A stretch of 11,611 nucleotides of DNA from NCBI GenBank assembly GCA_029907055.1, contig JARYMO010000024.1, positions 1 through 11,611 of the forward strand, read 5' to 3'. This stretch comes from Syntrophomonadaceae bacterium (GTDB taxonomy: Bacteria > Bacillota > Syntrophomonadia > Syntrophomonadales > Syntrophothermaceae). The notes below the pieces were generated by a model. The model was given only the letters and a program-made list of their open reading frames with translations, had not been told where the DNA came from and did no database searches. Of this stretch, positions 6,415 through 11,611 are shown piece by piece (positions within the stretch are counted from its first letter, which is position 1; every line of letters starts with the position of its first letter). Position numbers and translations under genes: made by a program.

Positions 6415-7078
6415 GGGCGGCCTCCTCCAGGCGCGCCCGCACGCTCTTGAAATCGTTCCAGGCGGGCCGCTTGTACTGCGGGTTGCGCAGCAGGGCTGCC
6501 GGGTGGTAGGTGGCGATGACCTGGATTCCCTGGCGGGTGGTCCACTGTCCCCTGGCCGCGCCCATGGTCGCCCGGGGGTCGAGCACCGTGCGGGTTGCCA
6601 GCAGGCCCAGGCATACGATGATACGGGGACGGACCAGCCTGATCTGCGCTTCCAGGCAGCCCCGGCATGCAAGTACCTCTGCCGGCGTCGGCAAGCGGTT
6701 GCCAGGCGGTCGGCACTTGACCACGTTGGTGATGTAGACCTCTTCCCGCCGCAGGGCGATGGCTGCCAGGATCTGGTTCAACAGCTGCCCTGCCCTCCCC
6801 ACGAAAGGCAGACCCAGCTCGTCCTCGGTCTGCCCGGGCCCCTCCCCCACAAGCATCAGCGAGGCCTGCGGGTCTCCGTCGGCAAACACCATCTGGCGGC
6901 ACCCGCTCCGCAGGCCGCAACGCCGGCACTCTCGCATCACCTGCTGGAGGGAGGCCAGGTCCCGCAGCTCCAGAAAACTCTCTTCCGCCCTCACCCCGGG
7001 CAAGAAAGGCGCATAGGCAGGCGGTGCGGGCGAAGGCCCCGTCATGCCCGGAAACAGGCTAGGTTGCTCGCTGCGCAT
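6404..7078 (-). CDS. Uracil-DNA glycosylase, family 4 (iron-sulfur type)
   Basis: Removes uracil from DNA to start base-excision repair. The 224-residue protein has the four family 4 [4Fe-4S] cysteines: C51-x2-C54, and C122-x15-C138. The active-site block GEGPGQTEDE (78-87) runs on to PFVGRAGQLL (91-100). ITNVVKCRPPGNR (116-128) and the uracil-binding histidine loop YHPAALLRNP (191-200) complete the pattern. The first 40 residues, rich in proline and alanine, are an extra N-terminal segment. ATG (7078..7076) follows GGGGGTGA with a 4-base spacer; the internal ATG at codon 12 lacks an SD. It is the first gene of the run leading to tsaE, with a candidate promoter at 7102-7130. The related SPO1-type polymerase domain is less likely. 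Confidence 0.93.
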   Translation of the reverse strand: MRSEQPSLFPGMTGPSPAPPAYAPFLPGVRAEESFLELRDLASLQQVMRECRRCGLRSGCRQMVFADGDPQASLMLVGEGPGQTEDELGLPFVGRAGQLLNQILAAIALRREEVYITNVVKCRPPGNRLPTPAEVLACRGCLEAQIRLVRPRIIVCLGLLATRTVLDPRATMGAARGQWTTRQGIQVIATYHPAALLRNPQYKRPAWNDFKSVRARLEEAAHGN

Positions 7079-7101
7079 CTCGTCACCCCCGCAGCTGTAC
7101 C

Positions 7102-7130
7102 ATCACATCCACATCACGCGCCGGAGGCAA
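7102..7130 (-). promoter_or_regulatory. Candidate promoter of the glycosylase-tsa operon
   Basis: On the minus strand TTGCCT (7130..7125) is followed after 17 bases by TGTGAT (7107..7102), each matching four of six consensus positions. It lies between the terminator of the upstream gene and the glycosylase ATG, the only place where an operon promoter could fit. The match is modest. Confidence 0.3.
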
Positions 7131-7165
7131 GAAAAGAGGAGACAGACCAGCAGCCTGTCTCCTCT
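7131..7165 (-). terminator. Intrinsic terminator of the flavodoxin gene
   Basis: AGAGGAGACAG and CTGTCTCCTCT (7135-7145 and 7155-7165) form an 11-base-pair stem with a 9-base loop. On the minus strand the stem runs straight into TTTTCTT, giving a proper T-tract. It lies 40 bases after the flavodoxin stop. On the plus strand no comparable T-run follows. It separates the flavodoxin gene from the glycosylase-tsa run. Confidence 0.85.
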
Positions 7166-7205
7166 CTATTCTATGCGTTTCGCCCCTGAATAGGAAGTAG
7201 CCCGC

Positions 7206-8030
7206 CTACCTCCCGGTCTTGAGCCGGCGCGCCACCTGGGCCACCCGGGCACCAAACTGGCGGGCCAGCTCCATCTCCTCCTCCCGGGGCCGGTTCATGG
7301 GCGCGCTGCGGTCGCTCTCCACCGGGATGGCCGCGCCCGCACCGTATGGGCACCCGTAGGCAATGCGGTCGGGGGTGTTGGGTCCGGCATTGGTGACGAT
7401 GATCATTCCGTGGTGCTGCATGGGCGTCTGCAGAGCCCGCAGGATGTTCTCCAGCCCGTAGTGAGGAGTGGAGGTGGTGGCGAACACGCCCCCCACCTTT
7501 CCCTGCAGCGAGCCGTGCACCCACAGGCGCCCCAGCTTGGAGAAGAAGGTGGCCATCTTGGGGTTGGGTTCCCCAAAAATACCGGAGGAACCCCAGATGA
7601 TTCCGTCCGCCACTTCCAGTTCGTCCGGCTCCACGTCATCGACCGATTCCAGCACCACCATGGTGTCGGCGACCGCCCCCGCACCCTCCGCGATGGCCTC
7701 CGCCAGCACCTTGGTGTGACCGAACATGCTGGCGTAGATGACCAGGATCTTGGTCACCGGCTTGGGCTGGCCCTCGGCCTCCGCCTCCATCGCGGTCAGG
7801 CGCGTGTAGTAGTCGGGGAGCTCCTTGAGGTGGGCCAGGGCAATCTTGCCAGTGAGCAGCGGGTCGTCGTGGGTGACGTCGGTGGCCGGGTCGCGCGCCC
7901 CGTGCTCCAGTTCCACTGCCAGCCCGATGCGGAACTGCTCGATGTCCACCTGGCTCCAGTCGACCCCGATCATGTCGCCGATGTGCCTGGCGTCCTCCAG
8001 GGAAAACTTGATCCTGCCCGTCATTGCCAT
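7206..8030 (-). CDS. WrbA-like flavodoxin fused to an N-terminal DUF5661-like domain
   Basis: Residues 94-272 form a flavodoxin domain of the WrbA/NAD(P)H:quinone oxidoreductase type. The FMN phosphate loop is YASMFGHT (99-106), followed by GSSGIFGEPNPKMATFF (147-163), LWVHGSLQGKVGGVFATT (169-186), HHGM (206-209) and GCPYGAGAA (226-234). Residues 1-85 are a separate helical domain with IGVDWSQVDIEQFRIGLAVE (21-40) and DDPLLTGKIALAHLKE (55-70). I recall this as DUF5661, of unknown function. The first ATG is used because AAGGA lies seven bases upstream; an ATG two codons on is an alternative. The likely role is FMN-dependent two-electron reduction of quinones or thiol-stress defence. It has its own terminator and stands alone. 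The substrate cannot be told from sequence. Confidence 0.85.
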   Translation of the reverse strand: MAMTGRIKFSLEDARHIGDMIGVDWSQVDIEQFRIGLAVELEHGARDPATDVTHDDPLLTGKIALAHLKELPDYYTRLTAMEAEAEGQPKPVTKILVIYASMFGHTKVLAEAIAEGAGAVADTMVVLESVDDVEPDELEVADGIIWGSSGIFGEPNPKMATFFSKLGRLWVHGSLQGKVGGVFATTSTPHYGLENILRALQTPMQHHGMIIVTNAGPNTPDRIAYGCPYGAGAAIPVESDRSAPMNRPREEEMELARQFGARVAQVARRLKTGR

Positions 8031-8339
8031 CGCCCCTTCCTTTCCGCGCAACTCCTCATCTTCCTGACACGTGATGACCCGTCACGCGGGGCATGCCGCT
8101 GCCAGAAACGCTGCAGGAACCCCGGGCTGAGCCAGGAGCCGCCGGGAGGGACTTTCGGTGTCGAGTCTGCGGGAACCACGCTGCGTGCGGGAATGCGAGG
8201 AACAACAGACCCCCGCGGCGCCGCCCGGGCAACCGCGGAGAGGTCATCGGGTAGTTACAGTGTAGTATTCGATGCCGGCTGCCGTTTTCCTGCCCCGTCA
8301 GGTCTCCAGCGCCAACTGCGAGCTACAGGCCCCCTGCCC
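8031..8339. other. Gap between pcm and the flavodoxin gene, no gene recognised
   Basis: A 309-base non-coding stretch upstream of the flavodoxin gene. No convincing protein start with an SD is seen on either strand, nor a known riboswitch. It contains an inverted repeat CGTGA-N7-TCACG (8070-8086) about 40 bases before the flavodoxin ATG, which could be an operator. A GC-rich region at 8210-8240, with two CCGCGG palindromes, could fold at the end of the pcm transcript. Two copies of GCGGGAA (8169-8175 and 8187-8193) are noted without interpretation. Confidence 0.4.
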
Positions 8340-9023
8340 TCAGGGCGACGGTTCCGGCCACCCCTCCGCCCCCACCAGGGGCACGAAGCTCACCGCGCCG
8401 AGGTACTCCCGGCTGGTCTCGCCCTGTGCCGACTTCCTCAGCCGTACCAACTCCTGCAGACCGCGGTCTCCCACTGGGATGACCAGCCGCCCTCCCGCGC
8501 GCAACTGGGCCACCAGGGAAGGGGGCACCGCGGGCGCGGCGGCCGATACCAGAATGGCGTCAAAGGGCGCTTTCTCCGCCCACCCCCGCGTACCGTCGCC
8601 ACACCGCACCTCTACCCTGTGGTACCCCAGTTCCCTCAGCCGCCAGGCTGCACGGGTGGCCAGATCGGGAACGCGCTCGACCGTGTACACTTCGCATCCC
8701 ATGCACTCCAGCAGTGCGGCGACGTACCCGGACCCCGTGCCTACTTCCAGGACACGGTCTCCCGGTCGGACTTCCAGCGCCTCCAGCATCAGTGCCACCA
8801 CGTAGGGCTGGCTGATGGTCTGGCCCTCACCGATGGGCAGGGGCTCGTCAGCATAGGCATACTGCTGGAGGTGGTCCGGCACGAAGCGGTGCCGCGGCAC
8901 CTTGCGCATGGCCTCCAGCACCGCCTGGTCAGAAATGCCGCGCGCCCGCAGCTGCTGGTCGACCATGCGGGTGCGCTCGTCCTCGCGTTCGGAGGGCCGG
9001 AAGGGCTGGCCCTGCCTCCTCAT
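8340..9023 (-). CDS. pcm: Protein-L-isoaspartate O-methyltransferase
   Basis: SAM-dependent enzyme that methylates L-isoaspartate in aged proteins so that they can revert to aspartate. The 227 residues contain TISQPYVVALM (69-79), the SAM-binding motif I VLEVGTGSGYVAALL (91-105), the acidic VERVP (115-119), GDGTRGWAEKAPFDAI (142-157), AAAPAVP (161-167) and GGRLVIPVG (177-185), all in family order. The ATG at 9023 is preferred because GGAGGT lies six bases upstream; a TTG at 9065 would add 14 residues without an SD. The first 18 residues are charged and extra to the core. It is divergent from the lamin-tail gene across a 134-base gap. Confidence 0.95.
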   Translation of the reverse strand: MRRQGQPFRPSEREDERTRMVDQQLRARGISDQAVLEAMRKVPRHRFVPDHLQQYAYADEPLPIGEGQTISQPYVVALMLEALEVRPGDRVLEVGTGSGYVAALLECMGCEVYTVERVPDLATRAAWRLRELGYHRVEVRCGDGTRGWAEKAPFDAILVSAAAPAVPPSLVAQLRAGGRLVIPVGDRGLQELVRLRKSAQGETSREYLGAVSFVPLVGAEGWPEPSP

Positions 9024-9089
9024 GGCGCCACCTCCCCCAAAAAATTCGGTGCCCGGGTTGCACAAAAAAGGAATTCCCCTGGCGGGTGT

Positions 9090-9101
9090 CTAATCTATTA
9101 G
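9090..9101. promoter_or_regulatory. Palindrome in the divergent pcm/lamin-tail gap
   Basis: CTAAT-CT-ATTAG is an AT-rich perfect inverted repeat in otherwise GC-rich sequence, 57 bases before the plus-strand ATG and 67 bases before the pcm ATG. It includes TAATCT and, on the other strand, TAATAG, which could be -10 elements, but I find no good -35 at the right distance. An operator or a shared promoter core is possible. Confidence 0.25.
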
Positions 9102-9157
9102 CAGGCCGCTGAAAGGGGCATTGATGAAGCGCCTTGGCTTCAGAAAGGGGGTGAATC

Positions 9158-9586
9158 ATGTCTAGAAAGATCGTCATTCGCGCGGTTGCCAACTCACCGG
9201 GTGGCAAGGACCCCAACTTCAAGCTCACCGACGAGTGGGTGTGCATTGCCAACGAAGGGACCACCACGGAGAACCTGGCCGGCTGGATTCTCCTCAACCG
9301 CAAACCGGACAACAAGCACTACTACCACTTCCATTTCCCGGCCCAGCTGGGCGGGCGCCCGGTGGAACTCAAACCAGGGCAATCGGTGTTCGTGATAACC
9401 GGTTCGGGCAAGGATGTGTTCGTCCCGGGCGACGAGAGCGGGTCAGGCCAGTACTTCTTCTACCGGGGGCTGGACCATTTCATCTGGGATCAACCTGGCG
9501 ACAAGGCGTTGCTATACAGCTACGTGCGGCAGGGAACAGACAAGGAAGCCTTCGAGCTGGTGGCGCAGAAGCTGATCACCGAGTAG
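9158..9586 (+). CDS. Small stand-alone lamin-tail-domain (LTD) protein
   Basis: A 142-residue protein that is almost entirely one lamin-tail domain, an immunoglobulin-like beta fold. The pattern is EWVCIANEG (26-34), LAGWILLN (40-47), HYYHFHFP (54-61), the turn KPGQSVFVITGSG (72-84) and HFIWDQPGDKALLY (107-120). These are the strands seen in bacterial LTDs, which usually sit on secreted nucleases or surface proteins. Here there is no signal peptide, membrane segment or partner domain, so the protein seems cytosolic. The AAGGGGGTGA SD lies three bases before the ATG. A terminator follows at 9624-9663, so the gene is probably monocistronic. No enzymatic residues are evident; a binding role is an inference. 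The exact function is unknown. Confidence 0.82.
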   Translation: MSRKIVIRAVANSPGGKDPNFKLTDEWVCIANEGTTTENLAGWILLNRKPDNKHYYHFHFPAQLGGRPVELKPGQSVFVITGSGKDVFVPGDESGSGQYFFYRGLDHFIWDQPGDKALLYSYVRQGTDKEAFELVAQKLITE

Positions 9587-9623
9587 CGGCCCGGCAGGGG
9601 CAGAGGACGAAGGTAAGGTGAAG

Positions 9624-9663
9624 AAGGTGCAGTTGCAGTTCCCGTGTGCAACCGCACCTTTTT
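9624..9663 (+). terminator. Intrinsic terminator of the lamin-tail gene
   Basis: AAGGTGC (9624-9630) pairs with GCACCTT (9654-9660), and TTGCA (9633-9637) with TGCAA (9647-9651), separated by a two-base internal loop; TTTTT (9659-9663) follows. It lies 38 bases after the lamin-tail stop and 13 bases from the end of the convergent degV gene. It may also help to end degV transcripts, but the minus-strand T-run is poorer. Confidence 0.78.
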
Positions 9664-9675
9664 CATCCTGTCTGC

Positions 9676-10530
9676 TCAGGCCTCGCAGATGCAGATGCCC
9701 AGCAGTCCGGGACCCGTGTGCACCCCCAGCACGGGGCTGATCTGACCGAAAAAGACTTCCGCGATGTGCCCCGGCTTCAGCTGTTCCACGCGCCGCCTCA
9801 GGCTTTCGCCCTCCTCCGGGACCCCGCCGTGCATCACCGCCGCCATGACCCTCCCCTCCCCGATGAGCCCGGCCACTACCTCCAGCATCTTCTCCACCGA
9901 CTTCTTGCGGCCCCTCACCTTGCAGGCGGTGTAGTACCTGCCCTCTGGGTTCACCGAAATAATGGGCTTGAGGTCCAGCATTCCTCCCAGTGCCGCGGCG
10001 ACCAGCCCGATGCGCCCCCCCCTGCGCAGGTACTCCAGCGTCTCCAGGACATAGAACAGGCGAACCGACTGTTGCTTGGCCCGCACGCTGTCCAACACCG
10101 CCCCGATGTGCAGGCCGCGCGCGATGGCGCGCGCCGTCTCCAGCACCAGGAACCCCAGGCCCATGGAAAGGGAGCGGGAATCGACCACCCTGATGTCAAG
10201 GCCGGTGAATTCGCGGGCGATGGAACGGACCAGGTCGAAGGTGCCGCTCAGCCCGCTGGAGATGTGGATGGCCAGCGCACTGGTGTACCCTTCTCGCCCC
10301 AAACGTTCGAACAGTTCACGGATCTCGTGGGCCGAGGGCTGCGAGGTGGTGGGCACCTCGCCGGGCATGCGGTCGTAGACCTGCTGGGGAGTGATGTCCA
10401 GGATATCGCGGTAGTCCTCCCCGCTCTCGTAGATGACGTGCAGCGGCAACAGGTGAATGCCGTGCGCTGCCAGCAGCTCGGGCGGAAGATCGCAGGAACT
10501 GTCAGTGATGAGCGCGATTCGCTCCTCCAT
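9676..10530 (-). CDS. DegV family fatty-acid-binding protein (FakB-like)
   Basis: DegV proteins bind a fatty acid and, as FakB, present it to the kinase FakA for phosphorylation and entry into phospholipid synthesis in Bacillota. The 284 residues show the whole pattern: ITDSSCDLP (8-16) at the start, TTSQPS (61-66), HISSGLSGT (89-97) for the fatty-acid carboxylate, VVDSRSLSMG (115-124), LETLEYLRRGGRI (162-174) and HTGPGLLGI (271-279). The ATG (10530..10528) has only a distant AGGGG (12-base spacer), so the start is the least certain part. It lies 68 bases downstream of the unknown gene and may be co-transcribed with it. No fakA is in the window, so FakB function is inferred from the family. 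Confidence 0.93.
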   Translation of the reverse strand: MEERIALITDSSCDLPPELLAAHGIHLLPLHVIYESGEDYRDILDITPQQVYDRMPGEVPTTSQPSAHEIRELFERLGREGYTSALAIHISSGLSGTFDLVRSIAREFTGLDIRVVDSRSLSMGLGFLVLETARAIARGLHIGAVLDSVRAKQQSVRLFYVLETLEYLRRGGRIGLVAAALGGMLDLKPIISVNPEGRYYTACKVRGRKKSVEKMLEVVAGLIGEGRVMAAVMHGGVPEEGESLRRRVEQLKPGHIAEVFFGQISPVLGVHTGPGLLGICICEA

Positions 10531-10598
10531 GCGGTGCCGTAACCCCTTTCTCCTTGCGGGTGGCGGCAACCGGGCGGGGGGCCGACCACCGTGCGGTG

Positions 10599-11186
10599 TT
10601 ATTTCCTCATAATGCCCAGGGTGAGCCGGGGGACCGTGTACAGGCCCTCCTGACCCCACCAGGGCATGTCCCGGTAGAACCTGGCCATGCGGTGCAGGGC
10701 ATCCGAGAGGTCCTTGGGCACGCGGGGGCCATACCGCTGCTGCCCGTGCTTGATGAGCGACCACAAGGCCTCCGTGCGCAGCACCGCCGGGGGCAACCCG
10801 CACCCGCGCAGGTCACAGAACACGCTGTTGTCGCTGCGCCGCTTGAGGATGGCCACGTGGTCTTCGCGCTCCCCCTGGCCGGCCTCGGCGACCCGCAGGG
10901 CGCGGAAGGCCTCCACCACCCCCTGGTGTTCCTGGCGGGCTGCCTGGCCCAGCAGCGCATCGAACACCGAGCGGTGCAAGGCCAGCAAGCGCTCACCCTC
11001 TTCGCCGGCTCCGGCCTGGTGCAGCAGGCGGGCGGTCATGGTCACGAACATGGCCTGGAAATGCTTGTACTCTTCGCGCTCCGTGCAGGAACCCAGCACG
11101 CGGAAGTTAACCTGCCACGTGCCCTCCCCGGCAACCTGCATACAGGTCCGGGCAATCTCCTGGTGCCGGGAAAAGAGCCATCCCAT
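10599..11186 (-). CDS. Conserved-looking hypothetical protein, 195 residues
   Basis: I do not recognise this protein. It is mostly charged and likely helical, with no signal peptide or membrane segment. Four cysteines are present (15, 34, 124, 129), the last two in FCDLRGCG (123-130). Aromatic residues cluster near the end (RFYRDMPWWGQEGLYTV, 169-185). A long acidic-to-basic helical stretch spans about 45-110. The start ATG (11186..11184) follows purine-rich GGAGAGGACGAGGAC, and the coding frame has the strong G/C third-position bias of its neighbours, so it is a real gene. It lies between a LolA-like gene and degV on the same strand, but that context does not define a job. A metal- or redox-sensing role through the cysteines is only a guess. 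Confidence 0.75.
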   Translation of the reverse strand: MGWLFSRHQEIARTCMQVAGEGTWQVNFRVLGSCTEREEYKHFQAMFVTMTARLLHQAGAGEEGERLLALHRSVFDALLGQAARQEHQGVVEAFRALRVAEAGQGEREDHVAILKRRSDNSVFCDLRGCGLPPAVLRTEALWSLIKHGQQRYGPRVPKDLSDALHRMARFYRDMPWWGQEGLYTVPRLTLGIMRK

Positions 11187-11231
11187 GTCCTCGTCCTCTC
11201 CTCCCCTCCCCGGCCTGGTCCGGGACTGAAT

Positions 11232-11252
11232 CGGTGCGCCAACGGCGCACCG
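11232..11252. other. Perfect GC-rich hairpin between the LolA-like and unknown genes
   Basis: CGGTGCGCC (11232-11240) and GGCGCACCG (11244-11252) pair over nine bases with a 3-base loop. It lies 49 bases after the LolA-like stop on the minus strand and 46 bases before the next ATG. No T-tract follows on either strand, so it may be a weak terminator, an mRNA-stabilising end or an operator. Confidence 0.5.
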
Positions 11253-11301
11253 TCTCCCCCGGCGCTCCGGCAGTCGCCGCCGCCCCGCGCCCCGCGCCTG
11301 G

Positions 11302-11611
11302 CTACGGCCTGGGTCCCGGGCCCTGCTGCATCATGGCCGCCAGGTCGGTCACCTTGGTGTCAGCAGGAACAGTGAACATGTCCGCGGAGATGGGGCCGAC
11401 CTTCAGGTTGCGGTACTCCACCACCATCTGGCTGCCGTCCTCCAGCGTAGTCTCGACCCGCATGGGGAGCCCGTAGTCCTCGCGCACCCACATCTTGCTG
11501 GACATCTTCTCGCCGGGCACCGTCAAGGTAACCAGCCGGCAGCGCACCCCCTGGTAGGTGACCGAGTCCACCTGCACCGCCTGGTCGACGTCGATGCCTT
11601 CCGCGTAGTCT
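11302..11611 (-). CDS. LolA-like outer-membrane-lipoprotein-sorting family protein, C-terminal part
   Basis: The gene enters from the right edge, so only the last 102 residues are seen and the start is missing. The visible strands are YQGVRCRLVTLTVPG, then KMWVREDYGLPMRVE, VVVEYRNLKVGPI and DMFTVPADTKVTDL. This is the end of the half-barrel fold of the LolA/LolB-like superfamily, as in Bacillota sporulation- or lipoprotein-related proteins annotated outer membrane lipoprotein-sorting protein. In a monoderm the role would be an extracytoplasmic lipoprotein, not true Lol transport. Signal peptide and lipobox cannot be checked here. The protein ends in a Gln/Pro/Gly-rich tail. Lgt, encoded in this window, would act on it if it is a lipoprotein. 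Confidence 0.68.
   Translation of the reverse strand, partial: DYAEGIDVDQAVQVDSVTYQGVRCRLVTLTVPGEKMSSKMWVREDYGLPMRVETTLEDGSQMVVEYRNLKVGPISADMFTVPADTKVTDLAAMMQQGPGPRP

Noticed and set aside
6404..7078. Family 5 uracil-DNA glycosylase
   Set aside because: The GEGPGQTEDE and C122-x15-C138 patterns, together with the compact length, fit family 4 better.
8336..8346. Small palindrome GCCCTCAGGGC at the pcm stop codon as a terminator
   Set aside because: The stem is only four to five bases and no T-tract follows on the minus strand.
7410..9101. A 563-codon open frame on the plus strand
   Set aside because: It runs antisense across both the flavodoxin gene and pcm, has low-complexity Arg/Gln/His-rich protein, and lacks a recognisable domain. 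Long antisense frames are expected in GC-rich coding DNA.
9646..11375. Two long plus-strand open frames (9646-10542 and 10554-11375)
   Set aside because: Antisense to degV and the unknown gene. degV is certain, and the 10599-11186 minus frame has the better start and coding pattern.

Overview
The window is GC-rich bacterial DNA, tightly packed with housekeeping genes. The best fit is a high-GC member of the Bacillota (Firmicutes). The reasons are a DegV protein, strong AAAGGAGG-type Shine-Dalgarno (SD) sites, several GTG starts, and a tsaE-tsaB-rimI-tsaD cluster in the same order as ydiB-ydiC-ydiD-ydiE of Bacillus subtilis. The lineage is inferred, not proven. One mismatch is that the glutamine synthetase is of the GSI-beta type rather than the GSI-alpha type usual in Bacillota. 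I see no insertion sequence, phage gene, CRISPR array, tRNA or rRNA.

Layout. At the left edge (minus strand) lies the start of a glutamine-dependent NAD+ synthetase gene. A long divergent gap of about 520 bases follows. It carries a promoter, an intrinsic terminator and hairpins ahead of glnA (plus strand), and looks like a regulated glnA leader. glnA converges on a minus-strand run read from 7078 down to 2201: family 4 uracil-DNA glycosylase, tsaE, tsaB, rimI, tsaD, lgt and 5-formyltetrahydrofolate cyclo-ligase. Several neighbours overlap by 4 to 20 bases, which suggests translational coupling. The only sizeable break, between tsaD and lgt, holds a group of DnaA-box-like 9-mers.

Upstream of that run, and separated by a clear terminator, is a minus-strand gene joining a small N-terminal domain to a WrbA-like flavodoxin. 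After another 309-base gap comes pcm (protein-L-isoaspartate methyltransferase). pcm is divergent from a small plus-strand gene for a single lamin-tail-domain protein. That gene ends in a terminator and faces a minus-strand set at the right edge: a LolA-like lipoprotein-sorting protein (partial), an unrecognised 195-residue protein, and degV.

How the genes work together. TsaE, TsaB and TsaD make the threonylcarbamoyl-adenosine (t6A) modification of tRNA, missing only TsaC/TsaC2, which is not in the window. RimI is a commonly linked N-acetyltransferase. Lgt begins lipoprotein maturation and the LolA-like protein would be an envelope protein. The cyclo-ligase serves folate salvage; the glycosylase and Pcm repair DNA and aged proteins. 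GlnA and NadE both depend on glutamine/ammonia metabolism but are divergently transcribed. The window is mostly ordinary; the points worth following are the glnA leader, the DnaA-box group, the flavodoxin fusion, the lamin-tail protein and the unknown gene.
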